Assembly (NCBI RefSeq): GCF_950295315.1
Contig: NC_080168.1
Location: 73,760,553 to 73,824,552, forward strand
DNA from: Erinaceus europaeus
Lineage: Eukaryota; Chordata; Mammalia; Eulipotyphla; Erinaceidae
Reading direction: 5' to 3'
DNA: 64,000 nucleotides
Below are positions 1 to 11,350 of this stretch, piece by piece. Below the pieces are notes generated by a model. That model searched no databases and had not been told where the DNA came from. It saw nothing but the letters and a program-made list of their open reading frames with translations. The position numbers and the translations under genes are program-made. The first letter of the stretch is position 1. Each line of letters opens with the position of its first letter.

Positions 1-84
1 CAGGACACCAGGATTATGGTTGGGGCTTGGTGACTGCATGTTTCTGTTTCTAACACTCCTGGTCACCATGTTATTATTTCCTTG

Positions 85-290
85 TTTTTTTTTTTTTTTT
101 TTTTTTTTAGACAGAAGGTGAGAGACTGAGAGGTAGAGGAGATAAAGAAGAAACAAGATACCACAGCACTGCTCAAGAAGCTTACCCTCCTGTGGGTGCT
201 CTCATGTGGTGGTCAGGGTCTTGAACCTGGATCCTTGTGCATGGTGATGTGTGTCCTTTACTGGGTGTGCCACTTCCCAGGCCTCTCCAT
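85..290 (-). mobile_element. Type A SINE, old copy
   Basis: A T-run at about 87-109 is followed by the reverse complement of the ERI-type SINE. Visible parts are the purine-rich GAGAGACTGAGAGG stretch, then a B-box-like region (TTGAACCTGGATCCTTG) and a degenerate A-box end near 275. It is diverged from the young consensus, and no TSD is evident. Confidence 0.7.
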
Positions 291-535
291 GAACTCTGAA
301 CTTTTTAAAATGGGTCTAGCAAGAAATATAGCTTCTGCAGGGGCAGATTCAGGTTTTGTGGAGCTTTAAGTTTGGCCAATGTTGAGGATCCTCTCTGTAA
401 GGACAAGAATAGAAAAATAACAACTTTAGCCAATTTTACATAAACACGTGATCCTTTGAACTTACTAAGGACTAGGGAGGGCCCAATACAGGTAAGGGGT
501 CTCATCTCCCAAATGTCATTATCTCCCCCTGAATT

Positions 536-1458
536 TTTTTTTTTAATTTAAGAAAGGATTAATGAACAAAACCATAGGGCAGGAGGGGTACAATTCCACA
601 TAATTCCCACCACGCAATCTCCATTTCCCACCCCCTCCCCTGATAGTTTTCCCATTCTGTATCCCTCTGGGAGCATGGACCCAGGGTCATTGTGGGTTGC
701 AGAAGGTAGAAGGTCTGGCTTCTATAATTGCTTCCCCGCTGAACATGGGCATTGACTGGTCGGTCCTTACTCCCAGTCTGCCTCTCTCTTTCCCTAGTAG
801 GGTGGGTCTCTGGGGAAGCGGAGCTCCAGGACACATTGGTGGGGTCTTCAGTCTAGGGAAGCCTGGCCGGCATCCTGATGACATCTGGAACCCGGTGACT
901 GAAAAGAGAGTTAACATACAAAGCCAAACAAATTGTTGAGAAATCATGGACCCAAAGCTTGGAATAGTGGAGAGGAAGTGTTAGGGAGGTAGTCACTGCA
1001 AACTCTAGTGTACTTCTGCTTTCAGGTATATATTTTGCAGTAGTTTACGGATACATGTGAACATATGCTCACTCTCACAGAAACTGGTGTATATCTAGGT
1101 TTTGGGACTTTGTTAGAAAGTGAACCACCTGAGATGAAATTAGAGTATACTATGAAAGGAAAAGTCTCACCCGAGTAATGAAGTTGAAGGGTTGTCATTC
1201 CACATGTGAAGTCTCTGGATACAGTCTGAAGTGAAGCATGTTGATGTGGCAATCGTTGCGTTGGTTAGGTTGTGATCGGCAGATGCAATATTATTTGATA
1301 TGGATTGGGAGAGGCATACGGGAAAGTGGACCCTATCCAATGGTTCCAGGACTGGGGGAAGTAGAGGCTCTATAGTGGAGATGTGAGGTTCCTGCTGTCT
1401 TAGGGTTCAAAAAGACAATCGATAGTTAATGTTATCATCACATTATTTGGTAATTGGG
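536..1458 (-). mobile_element. 5'-truncated L1, 3' UTR only
   Basis: This is an antisense copy of the hedgehog-type L1 3' UTR that recurs across the window. It starts at a T-run and holds the conserved blocks CTTCCCCGCTGAACATGG and GGACACATTGGTGGGG. A perfect 13-bp TSD (CTCCCCCTGAATT) flanks it at 523-535 and 1459-1471, so the insertion is complete and ends within the UTR. It lacks the central UTR segment present in the 9-12 kb copy. The short open frames on both strands here are not genes. Confidence 0.85.
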
Positions 1459-1550
1459 CTCCCCCTGAATTCTGCCTCTAAATCTACAGAAAAATCTTGT
1501 TGTTGTTATGAGAAGGTAAAGTGACAGGAGTCACTAGATTAATCCTGGTG

Positions 1551-1850
1551 GGTTTTTTAAATTTGTGTTTTTATTTATTTATTTATTTATTTTCCCTTTT
1601 TGTTGCTCTTGTTGTTTAACATTGTTGTGGTTATTAATGTTGTCGTTTTTGAATAGTACAGAGAGAAATGGAGAGAGGAGGGGAAGACAGAGAGGGGGAG
1701 AGAAAGACAGACACCTGCAGACCTGCTTCACCGCTTGTGAAGAAGTGACTCCCCTGCAGGTGGGGAGCCGGGCTCACACCAGGATCCTTACTCTGGTCCT
1801 TGAGCTTTGTGCCACATGCACTTAACTCGCTGCGCCACTGCCTGACTCCC
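1551..1850 (-). mobile_element. Type A SINE with 10-bp TSD
   Basis: A (TTTA)n tail lies on the left, then reverse-complemented AGAGAAATGGAGAGAGGAGG, the hairpin-like CTGCAGACCTGCTTCACC segment, a B box and an A box near 1820-1850. The perfect TSD AATCCTGGTG lies at 1541-1550 and 1851-1860. The insertion splits an older MIR. Confidence 0.92.
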
Positions 1851-1860
1851 AATCCTGGTG

Positions 1861-1985
1861 TTTTACAGATGGGTTGTGGGGAAACTGAGGCTCATAGAGA
1901 AGGAAAGCCATTGTCATGCCTGATCACAGTTAGAACATGCTTCTCTAAACTTGACATTCAGTCGCTATGCTATTGCTCAAGCTAG
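1861..1985 (+). mobile_element. MIR SINE, right part
   Basis: The core TTTTACAGATGGG...GGAAACTGAGGCTCA matches the conserved mammalian-wide MIR motif. The left part continues before 1550, on the other side of the younger SINE insertion. This dates the flanking sequence to before the placental radiation. Confidence 0.7.
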
Positions 1986-2235
1986 TTTGTGAAACCAGAG
2001 AAACCAATAGGACTGAATGTGATTTAGTTTACTTGACTCTTACACATGAAAAACCAATGAGGAGGGAGCCTGTAGCCAAGTTATTCAAGTTCCCTCAGGG
2101 GATTTTTTTTTACATAATTTTATTTCCTCTGCCATATCATGACTGTACCTCCTCTTACCTTTGAATCCAAGGGCAAAAGGACATTTGTGTCCATATAAGT
2201 GTTGTTTTACTTGTGCACTTTTATTTTTTAAAGAT

Positions 2236-2400
2236 CTCTCTTTGGGTTGGGAGGTGGTTCAGTGGCAAAGCATAGGCCATCCATGAGTGAGACCTGGAAT
2301 TCTGTCCTGGCACTGCAATGTCATGGTTGGTCTCTCTCTCTCTCTCCCTCTCTCTCTTCCCCCCCCCTGATAAAAATAAAAAAGAGGAAGAAAAAGAAAG
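2236..2400 (+). mobile_element. Type B SINE, diverged
   Basis: The head GGGAGGTGGTTCAGTGG is A-box-like and is followed by a weak B box, a (TC)n tract at about 2332-2358, and an ATAAAAATAAAAAAG tail. It resembles the better type B copies at 7322 and 7955. Confidence 0.65.
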
Positions 2401-2574
2401 GAGGGTAAGAGAAAGAGAATGGAAGAAACAAAGTCCTTTTGGACTCATCTTTTGCCAGTTTGTGTAATCCAAGGAAGTCAATACTTTGTGGCATTTTTCT
2501 TTCATCTTCCTTCCTTCTCTATGTCTGCATATAGATACTGAGGGAAGTAGCAGTTTACAAGACACTTAAATTTC

Positions 2575-3190
2575 TTGTCTCTCCATGTTAGGTGTCTGTG
2601 TGCCATTGCCACCACCAAATGCAACCTTCCTTTCCCAGCTGCTTACTGGGTTGCCTCATCTTACCAACCCCTCCCACCTGTTCCCCCCCCACCCCCGGTT
2701 TCTTGGCTCTGTTACAATAAACTACACACAGTGTAAGTTACCTCCTCTCCCCCTCCCCCCTTCTTTCATGAGAGCACTGCTCAGCTCTGGCTAATGATGG
2801 TGCAGAGTTTTGAACCTGGGATCTCAGAGCCTGAGGCTTAAGAGTCTTTTTACATAACCATTATTCTATCTCCTCTGCCCCCCTTTTCCCTTTTCTGTTT
2901 CTTAACATCTACATGTAAGTGAGGCCATCTGGTATTTGTCCTTCTCCTTTGGTCTTATTTTGCTTTAACATGGTTCCTTCAAGTTCCACCCATGATAAGA
3001 CAAAGGAGAATTCTAACATTTCTTATTACCGAGTAGTATTCCATTGTGTATATCAACCAGAACATTCTTAATTACTCATCTGTTGTTAGACATTTGTATA
3101 GTTTTTAAATTCAAGCTATTATGAGCACTGCTGCTATAAGCACAGGTATGCATAGCTCTCTTGGATGGATGTTGTTGTATTTTTTAGATA
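2575..3190 (-). mobile_element. Old L1 3' end, antisense
   Basis: The left part resembles the L1 3' UTR copy at 8330-8640 (CTCCATGTTAGGTGTCTG). From about 2885 the antisense of the ORF2 3' end follows, including GTAGTATTCCATTGTGTATAT. It is interrupted by a type C SINE. A further short L1-like piece (CTTCAAGTTCTATCC) lies at about 3225-3300. Confidence 0.6.
2755..2882 (-). mobile_element. Type C SINE in L1
   Basis: Reverse-complemented type C SINE, read on the + strand as GAGAGCACTGCTCAGCTCTGG, then TTTGAACCTGGGA and GAGCCTGAGGCTTAAGAG. It interrupts the L1 3' end. Confidence 0.75.
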
Positions 3191-3469
3191 CTTCATTAAT
3201 ATTCCTAACATTCTTCCTAAGTGGTAACCCTTCAAGTTCTATCCGAGATCTGGAAAATAGGTGGATCTCATCATTTCTGATAGCTGAGTAGTAAGAACAG
3301 TAAAATATTGAGCTGTGGGGAGGAGGAGTGGTGAGCTCAGGATTACTAATATGGTGCCTAGGAATTCTGAGCATGGGGATTAGTTCATAGCTGAATTTTA
3401 ATGTAACAGTAAAGTGAATCAGATAATTACTGATTATTTTGTCCACTTCAGCCAAATGTGCTTAAGATA

Positions 3470-4105
3470 ACACTCTCCAGGTCAACCCACATGGCATGCA
3501 GGGTATTGAAGGAGTTCAATACCAGTTTCTTTTTTACCAGTTTCCTTCCTGTAGGTTTAATACAGTCTCTTGGATGAATTACAAGGGAACACACATGATA
3601 GGTATGTAGTCTCCAATCTTCTTTTTATTAAGTTCTTTTTATTAAGTCATGCAGAAGTGAAATGAGAGAAAAGAGAAAGCTCAGGGCAGGCTCCTGGGGG
3701 CCTTGGAAGGTTTCCAAAAGGCCTCTCCATGTGAAAAAAACTTTACACACATTACACCTGGGCCAGCCTCCCACCAGAGCAGGCATGTAAAAGTGAGACT
3801 AATGGCCAGGATTAACAAGCTGTCTCATTATAGAAGATATCCCTAGGATAAAGCAAAGAAGGTGATAGTGGAGTGCGCTGCCCCGTCACGAATGCCAGGG
3901 ATCCTGACAGGGTCATCTCCTCTGGACCTGCATTCAGACTTCAAGGAAGCTGGGCAGGAGGATGAGAATGGGTCGACGCATTCTCTCCCTGTTATTGCTA
4001 CAAATAATTATACTGTCATAATTGATTAACAGTGCTTTGGCAGTGCCTGGTGAGAGTCAGAAGCACCCCCTCTCCCTTACACAGGGGCATATTTGAAAGT
4101 TACAT
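3470..4105. other. No gene seen
   Basis: I see no gene and no firmly assignable repeat. Part of it may belong to the LTR-like segment that follows, whose left boundary I cannot place. Confidence 0.4.
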
Positions 4106-4700
4106 TATGAAAGTGGGGAAGGTGGATCAACATAGATGGACAAAACAAGTCATGTTATGACCTGCCCCTCAAAGAAAGAATGCAGAGATTGAGGCCTCCC
4201 TGGTACAAGTTGACGTATTGAAACAAAGAAAGATTAATAGTTAAACTATACCAGACCTAGATGAGCAGTGGTCCACGACTAGGCAAAGATCTGTATGCGC
4301 CCCATAGAAGATTAATGATAGAAATAGCCCTCCGCAAAAGTCAAAAACAATTCTGGGTATGACCTCCCCTGAGAACAGGGCGATACTAAGTATTGTACCA
4401 TTCTTTACAGTAAAAGGGGAGTAACATATAGCCTGCCAAAGCCACAAGACTATGATGCTTATTCCTACTTCCTTATGAGCTGGTTGTTTAGGCAACCTGA
4501 ATGTAACCTGAAACAAGTATAAAAGCTAATGCAGTTTCACTACTAAAATGAGTTCAGATTCACCCTCCAATAGAGTGTGGTGTCTATCTGTTCTCCTTGA
4601 GCCGACTCCTGACCCACCGGGGAGGTTGCCTTCAAGACCCCTGACCCTCCTGCTGCTCATCCACTGTGGTGGTCCGCGGCAGCAGAGCGCCCATGAGACC
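4106..4700 (+). mobile_element. LTR-like segment of class I ERV (tentative)
   Basis: It contains a TATA box (TATAAAA at 4518-4524) followed by a U5-like stretch (TTGAGCCGACTCCTGACCC) of the sort seen in gammaretrovirus-like LTRs. That reads as a promoter on the + strand, yet the retroviral coding remnants on its right are antisense. This is therefore a rearranged or independent LTR. Neither terminus nor a TSD could be fixed. Confidence 0.4.
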
Positions 4701-4740
4701 TAGGGCTATAGACACTAGTGAAGAGAAGTTGTTTCAGTGT

Positions 4741-5760
4741 TCATGTAGTTTTAGTCATATCTGATTTAAAAAGAAAATGAAGTCCTTCCAGCAGTTCCAC
4801 AGTGTATGAAGTTTTCTTGGCAGGAATTTGAACTGAGGCTGTCCCAGCTGATGCCTTGCTAGTGGCTGGTGTGTAGCCCATAGGAGTTAGTTTCACTCTG
4901 GAGACATGGATCAAGCTGTTGATTCCCACAATCTTCACTGCAGTGGGGATGGAAAGAAAGGGCCCTACCACCTGGGAGTTAAAGGACTGGATTCTCCTTT
5001 AGTCCAGGACTTGATCAAAACCTGTTGGCCAAAATGAGTAGAGAACCAGGACCTTTCCCCTCCTGACTTCCCTTTCCCTATTGGTGCAAGAGGTGCTGGA
5101 ACTCTTGTTAAATGGATAACATATTTAGTCATTGCTGTCATTTCATAAATCTGAAGTAAAAAATGACCAGCCATAAACCATCTCAAAAGGGCTATAAGGC
5201 ACCCTCAGGTGATGTAAAGTGGAAACCCTAAAAAGAGCTACAGGTAGTAAACTGAGCCACTTAGCCTGTGTCTCCTGGCATAACTTAGCCAGATGAGTTT
5301 TTAAAGTCCTAGTCATTCTTTCTACTTTGCCTGATGACTGTGAATGCCATGCTGTATGTAAATAGTTTTTAATTCCTAATGCTTTGACTACTCCCCTAGT
5401 GATCTAGTCTATAAAGGACAGACTGTTGTCACTTTGTAAATTCCTGGAAAGTCCAAAAGGAGGAATAATCTCTTTTAATAAAGATATTGAAAAAAAAAGA
5501 TATTGGCAACTTTAGTAGTTATTTCTGTCTGGGTTGGGAAGGATTCAACCAATCCCATGAAAGTGTCCACTAAAAACCAGTAAAACCTTGTACCCCCCTC
5601 GAGGGAGGCATATGGACAAAGTCCAATTGTCAGTCTTTCCCTGGATATGTTTCTCTTCTCTGAACTGGATTTATTAGGTTAGGATTAAGTCCTCCAGGGT
5701 TGTTAAAGGGACAAGTGAGGCATACCTGGCACACACTTGCCAGCTCTTCTTTGCCAGCTG
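4741..5760 (-). pseudogene. Endogenous retrovirus integrase remnant (ERV1-like)
   Basis: The minus-strand frames at 5186-4965 and 4971-4741 carry the C-terminal integrase signature of gammaretroviruses, including KSWTKGESSPLTPRW and, after a frame change, IPTAVKIVGINSLIHVS. Further upstream (5200-5740, minus) broken frames contain segments like the catalytic core end (LAKLCQETQAKW) and a D-F core-like motif. Several stops and frameshifts interrupt it, so no protein can be made. In a normal provirus env would follow downstream; here an env remnant lies upstream instead. It is non-functional viral fossil sequence. Confidence 0.75.
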
Positions 5761-6089
5761 GAAGTACCAGGTCTAGTTATCTTACCCAGACTCCTCCCAC
5801 AGTGTGCATTATTTTTTTGTGCTCAAGTTTCCAAGTTCCCACTTTCCATGTGCTCATGTAATATCCTTGTGCCCCAATTCTCATGTTTTACGTGTGCACA
5901 CACAATGCAACAAAGTGTCCCTCTTTCCAGGATCTCATGTACCCCTGTGCTGTCCCCAACATTTCCTTTTCTAGAAGTACAGACCAAATTTCTTTTTGAG
6001 GCGCTGAAGGAGGGAATTTCATGCTTCTGTAACTATTTCAAGCTGGGTGGGGATCATTGCCTTGTGGATCCACACTCCTAATTCTGTTC

Positions 6090-6990
6090 CTAACCTGTCC
6101 CCTGGAGCAGGCTGAAGCATGACCTGAGATTTTGGTGGAGTAGAGTTAGGATGGTACTGATGAAGCATCTTTTGGAAATTGAGGAGTGAAGGAACTAGGC
6201 TAGGAGATTAAAAAAGCAAGGTCACAAACACAAGAGGAGCAAGATGAACACTATTGGAATGAATATTGGAGCAATCCAAATCCATATGGATAAGAAGAAG
6301 GGCCATAGCCATTCAGGCATCTGACACTGTAATGGTGTCTACTCATCACTCATGACATGTACTTGTGACTTCATGTCCTGAAGAAGAGACAATTTAGCTG
6401 TAGTGAGGGATATACATTCAACATTCAGTCTTGATGAAAGGGCATGTATCTTCTTGGGCTGCTGTGCAAATATTGAGAGTCCTTCTATTCTGTAAAATTT
6501 CCTTTCTCATTGGGGCCATTTCAGAACTCATGAAAGCTAGGCTGCATCTAGTATCATTAAGAGCCCTTTGAGTGAAATAAGCCAGTTCCTCAGCGTGCCA
6601 CACTACATTTTCTATTCCTACTGCAGGTGCAAAGAAAAAGGTGAGGTTATCATACCACTGGGAGACTGACCTAGTCCAGCAATGGATTACATATCAGAGA
6701 TTGGTAGGGGGTAGATTGGTATATACAACTCCCCTTGTATATCTGTCTTGGACTTAAAACTGTGCACTGTCCAATCCAGCCAGTTGGTAACCATGGCCAT
6801 AAGTTATGTTCAAATAGCCTTTGGGTCCCATTGAGTGCTGACCACCTGGTCTGTGAGACCAATCTGTTGCGTTTAGTACAATGACATGCTCACAAGCATG
6901 AAGTGGCAACTATGCTAATTCTTTGGTTTCATGGTTTCTTCCTCAGAGGCTTTCCTTTGGGCTGCAGTGTTCTCTCCATACTTGTCTAAA
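6090..6990 (-). pseudogene. Endogenous retrovirus env remnant (SU end and TM)
   Basis: The minus frame 6862-6671 contains ALNGTQRLFEHNLWPWLPTG, like the C-terminal part of a class I surface subunit. The minus frame 6603-6418 contains LQNRRTLNICTAAQEDTC, the conserved transmembrane-subunit segment with its CX6-7C-type cysteines. A hydrophobic stretch follows near 6200-6290 (minus), consistent with the membrane anchor. Stops and frame changes break the reading between these blocks. It lies 5' of the integrase piece on the same strand, the reverse of genomic order. Confidence 0.75.
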
Positions 6991-6999
6991 GGGCTTATG

Positions 7000-7290
7000 C
7001 TGGGGCCGGGAAGTGGCACACCCAGTTAAGCACACATTGTTCTAAGCCCAAGAACCTGTGTAAGGATCCAGATTTGAGTCCCTGACTCCCCACCTACACG
7101 GGGGACCCTTTGCAAGTGGAGAAGCAGGTTTGCAGGTGGATTATTTTTCTTTTTCATTCCTCTCTCAATTTCTTTCTGACCTATCCAATAAAAATGGAAA
7201 AAAAATGGCCACCAGGAGTGGTGGATTCGTATAGTGCCAGCACTGAGCACCAGAGAGAACCCTGGAGGCAAAAAAAAGGACTTATCTTTA
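7000..7290 (+). mobile_element. Type A SINE, long 3' module
   Basis: It begins GGGGCCGGGAAGTGGCACACC and has an A box and a degenerate B box (GATTTGAGTCCC). A pyrimidine-rich segment follows, then the extra 3' module ATGGCCACCAGGAGTGGTGG...CCTGGAGGC. Confidence 0.8.
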
Positions 7291-7321
7291 CTGAATAGGA
7301 CAAAATATCCCTTTTTAGGAA

Positions 7322-7475
7322 CGTGTGATTTGGGAGGTGGCACAGTGGGTAGAGTGTTGGACTCTCAAGCATAAGGTCCCATGTTTGATCCCTGGCATCA
7401 CATATGCCAAAATAATACTCTGGCTCTCTCTCCTCACCCTCATAAATAAAAATACATTTTCTTTTTTAAAAAAAA
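7322..7475 (+). mobile_element. Type B SINE
   Basis: GGGAGGTGGCACAGTGGG (A box region), GGACTCTCAAGCATAAGG, GTTTGATCCCTGG (B box) and an AT-rich tail ending ATAAATAAAAATACA. It is close in sequence to the copy at 7955. Confidence 0.85.
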
Positions 7476-7954
7476 AATTTGAATGGATTTAGCAGGTCCC
7501 TGAAGGGTTACTCTATGACTGGCCAGTTTTGTTTGCTTGTTCTTATTGCTATTTATTTATTTTAGAAACTGAGAGCCAAATCAGCACATTATCCAAGTGA
7601 GTTATTTCACCAGCCTGAACGTGATCAGTTTTAAGAATGGAAAATAGAATCCTGTGCTATCCTGAGGACCAGGAATAGGCTTAACCAGCTAAGAGTGCTC
7701 AGATGTGCCTCTATTTCTCTAGGGACCTCCATTTCTCTGGAACTTCTCCTACCAGAAGGAACAGAACTGCAGTGGATTCAGTTGGCCTTTATGTGGCCCT
7801 CAGCAGACAGTGAGATCAACAATGTGCAAACCACTCACCCAGTCTGAGCCTGAAACAGGTGATTAGACTCTGTCATATTGTCTAGGTAAATACAAAGTTT
7901 GAGCATACAGTTGAGATGAAGAACTGTGTGAAGTAGGTCACAGAAAGACTTAGG

Positions 7955-8115
7955 AATGTGTGGTCTGGGAGGTGGCTCAGTGGATAAGAGTGTTGGACTC
8001 TCAAGCATAAGGTCCCATGTTTGATCCCTGGCATCATAAATGCCAGAGTAGTACTCTGGCTCTATCACTTCACCCTCACAAATAAAAATAAATATGTTTT
8101 ATTTTTTTAATAACT
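7955..8115 (+). mobile_element. Type B SINE
   Basis: GGGAGGTGGCTCAGTGGATA, GGACTCTCAAGCATAAGG, GTTTGATCCCTGG and an AAATAAAAATAAATATG tail. Confidence 0.87.
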
Positions 8116-8329
8116 AAGAGCATGGTAGAAATGGAAGGGACATCAGATAGGGTCAGGTACTTAAATAACTAATCACCTGTGGAGATGGAATTGGCTTCAG
8201 GTAGGATGACTGGTGACAAAAAACACAAAACAGATAGCAGTAGAAGTCCTAGGTGAATGGATAATTTGGATATCTATGGACAGTGTTATAGCAAGCAGAT
8301 AAGAAGTAGTTTTCTCTCTTTTATTCCTT

Positions 8330-8640
8330 CTATCATTTTATTGAGAAGTTAATGGTTTAATACAGTTATTAACACAATTGGTACAGCTTCTCGTCTCCCC
8401 ATGTTAAGTATCTGCAAAACACAAAACACTCTTACTCCCAACTTATGTCTTTTTCCACCATCATGCACCAATATCCCAAAACAACCCTCCCCCCCCGCTC
8501 CTGCAACCTTCCCATCTTCCTTCCCCAGAGCCCTTAGCGTTGGTGCAGTGCACCAAACCCAGTCCAAGTTTTATTATGTGTTTTCTCTTTCTGTTATTTG
8601 TCAAGTTTCACCTATGTCTGGTATTCATCATTCCCTCTTT
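8330..8640 (-). mobile_element. L1 3' UTR, another subfamily, antisense
   Basis: It reads ATTTTATTGAGAAGTTAATGG through CTCCCCATGTTAAGTATCTG and a C-rich block, then CAGTGCACCAAACCCAGTCC, matching the 18.6-19.2 kb L1 3' ends. It is a different subfamily from the one that follows at 8642. Confidence 0.55.
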
Positions 8641-8680
8641 CTTTTTTTTTTTTAAATTTTATTTATAAAAAGGAAACACT

Positions 8681-8813
8681 GGGGCAGGGGTAGATAGCAT
8701 AAAGGTTATGCAAACAGACTGCCATGCCTGAGGCTCCAAAGTCCCAGGTTCAATTCCTACACCACCATAAACCAGAGCTGAGCAGTGCTCTAGTAAAAAA
8801 AAAAAAAGAAAAA
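8681..8813 (+). mobile_element. Type C SINE with TSD
   Basis: GGGGCAGGGGTAGATAGC head, GCCTGAGGCTCCAAAGTCCC, GGTTCAATTCC (B box) and an A-rich tail. GAAACACT is duplicated at 8673-8680 and 8814-8821, and the host L1 sequence resumes exactly after it. Confidence 0.9.
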
Positions 8814-8970
8814 GAAACACTGACAAAATACATAGGATAAGAGGGGTACAACTCTACACAATTCTCACCACCAGAACCCCACATCTCTTCCCCTTCCTGG
8901 ATAGCCCTCCCATTCTTTATCCCTCTGAGAGTATGGACCCAGGGTCATTATGGGGTGCAGAAGGTAGAAG

Positions 8971-9630
8971 GTCTGGCTCCTGTAATTGCTTCCCCGCTGA
9001 ACATGGGCATTGGCAGGTAAATCCATACTCCCAGCCTGCCTCTCTTTCCCTAGTGGGGTGGGGCTCTGGGGAGGCAGGGCTCTAGGACAGATTGGTGGGT
9101 TCCTCTGCCCAGAGAAGTCTGGTTGGCATCATGCTAGCATCTGAAACCTGGTGGCTGAAAAGAGAGTTAACGTACAAGGCCAGACAAATTGTTGATCAAT
9201 CATGGACCTAAAGGTTGGAATAGTGCAGATGAAGAGTTAGGGGTTACTGCATTTTGTAGATAGTTAGTAGGCATATTTTAGTTATATTCCAAAAGGCTTC
9301 TGTTAATTGCTTCCCCATTGAACATGGGCATTGACAGGTTGATCCATACTCCTGGCCTGTCTCTCTCTTTCCCTAGTGGGTGGGGTTCTGGGGAAGTGGG
9401 GCTCCAGGACACATTGGTGGGGTCGTCTGTCTAGGGAAGTCTGGTTGGCATCATGCTGGCATCTGGGACCTGGTGGCTGAAAGAAGAGTTAACATATAAA
9501 GTCAAACAAATTGTTGACTAATCATGAACCTAAAGACTGGAATAGTGCAGATGAAGATTTGGGGGCCTCTGTTTTATAGATAGTAGGCCTATTTTAGTTA
9601 TATTCCAAAGGTCTCATGACTATACTAGTG
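8971..9630. repeat. Tandem duplication of about 325 bp within L1 3' UTR
   Basis: The block starting GGCTCCTGTAATTGCTTCCCC near 8971 recurs from about 9296 as GGCTTCTGTTAATTGCTTCC. Both copies run through the same UTR landmarks and end near ATTTTAGTTATATTCCAAA. The two units differ by many scattered substitutions, so the duplication is not recent. Confidence 0.75.
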
Positions 9631-10993
9631 TTTTGTTTTTTTTTTTCCTGAACCTGACATCTGATATGCAGATAGGTCCAAGTTATTGTCTGGGAAGATG
9701 ATGTCATGGCTGGAAAAAGAACCAGACAGAAAACTGGATTAGAGAAGAGAGAAGCTCCCAAATATGGGAAAGGTGTATAAATATTGTTGACTATAAACCC
9801 CATTGATTTGATGTGATCTGGGGCCAACATTCTGCTTAGGAGCCTATGTAACATCTGCATCCCTGTAGATCTGAGCTCACATTCTGTGGTCATGAGTAGG
9901 GAACGTCCCAAGCTGCCCCAATATCAGGACCCATCTTCCTTAGGATGGAACATTCTCTACTATTGTCACTCCAAGTTGAGGGCAAGGTCCTATGGGAGCC
10001 CACAAAGGGGTCCATTATGTTGTTCCTGATAGAGATGACTGGTAACAATGGAGGGATCTATTCGAGGTCTAGGCCCATCATGTCTGTTTGGGAATCTCAG
10101 GACTCCCCGACTAGGGCCCCAGCTGATGGGGTGACCTGATAGTGATTAAAGAGTCATCATTAAAGTATGCCAGTCTCTTGCCCTTATTCAACTTTTGTAG
10201 TCCTTATTTTGATAAGGTAAGCTTTGGAGTGACTGAGGGAAGTGTAATAGGAAGTAGGTGAGGAGGGTATCTATGTCTAAGTAGACAATATTTCATTAGT
10301 AACTTTATGGTGTCTTTTTAGGTCTTTCTATTTGCATATATTGACTCACTACAGACTATTGTGTACTTTTGCTTTCAGGTATATATTTTGCCCTAGTTTA
10401 TAGATACATGTGAACATATGCCCTATCTTATGGGACCTCATCTATATCTAGGTTTTGGGACTTTGTTAGGAAGTGAACCACTCAAATGGAATAGTGAAAG
10501 GAAAGGTCTCACCAGAGTAATGAGGCTGAAGGGTTGACATTCCACGCCTGATATCTCTGGACACAGTCTGAAGTGAAGCATGCTGAGATGGTACGCATTG
10601 CATTGATTATGTTGGTATCTGGAGATGCAGTGTAAGTTGGTATGAATTGAGAGAAGCATGAAGGAAAGTGAACCCCACCTTAGGTGTTCCAGGACTGGGG
10701 GGATATAGATTTTATAGAGGAAGCGGGAGGTTTCTGCTGTCTTAGGGTTTAAGAAGGCAATAGATAGTTATTGCTATGATCAAATTATTTGGCAATTGGC
10801 TTAACTTTGAAAATCCCATTGTCTGATTTGTTGTTTCATACCCAACATCACCATAATTTATGTCTTTTGACAGAATTTATATATAGCTGTGTCTTATAAA
10901 GTAACACCCCCAGTTGCTTCTGTTCTCTCTGGTCTAAGCTTTTAGAAGAGTCAACATTTCAAAGAACAAGTCATTATTAGAAATGTATTAACA

Positions 10994-11350
10994 GGGGTTC
11001 AGGTGGTAGCACAGTGGGTTAAGTGCACATGGTGCAAAGTGCAAGGACCAGCGTAAGGATCCCAGTTCAAGCCCCTGGCTCCCCACCTGCAGGGGAGTCG
11101 CTTCACAGGTGGTGAAGCAGGTCTGCAGGTGTCTATCTTTCTCTCCCCCTCTCTGTTTTCCCCTCCTCTCTCCATTTCTCTCTGTTCTATACAACAACAA
11201 TGACATCAATAACAATGATAATAACTACAACAACTATATAAAAAAAAAGCAACCAGGGCAACAGAAGGGGAAAAAATGGCCTCCAGGAGCAGTGGATTCG
11301 TGGTGCAGGCACCGAGCCCCAGCAGTAACCCTGGAGGCAAAAAATAGAAA
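10994..11350 (+). mobile_element. Full-length type A SINE, long 3' module
   Basis: A perfect 15-bp TSD (AGAAATGTATTAACA) lies at 10979-10993 and 11351-11365. The A box region is GTAGCACAGTGGGTTAAGTG. The pyrimidine-rich segment and an (AAC/AAT)n linker are followed by the 3' module GGCCTCCAGGAGCAGTGG...CCTGGAGGC. It is inserted in the L1 3' UTR. Confidence 0.95.

Noticed and set aside
559..947. Overlapping 80-91 codon frames on both strands
   Set aside because: They recur wherever the L1 3' UTR recurs (59.9-60.2 kb, 40.8-41.0 kb, 27.0-27.2 kb), so they are UTR sequence and not a gene family.
10994..11070. tRNA gene from A and B boxes
   Set aside because: The boxes belong to a tRNA-derived SINE. 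There is no acceptor-stem pairing, and the same sequence recurs with TSDs and tails across the window.
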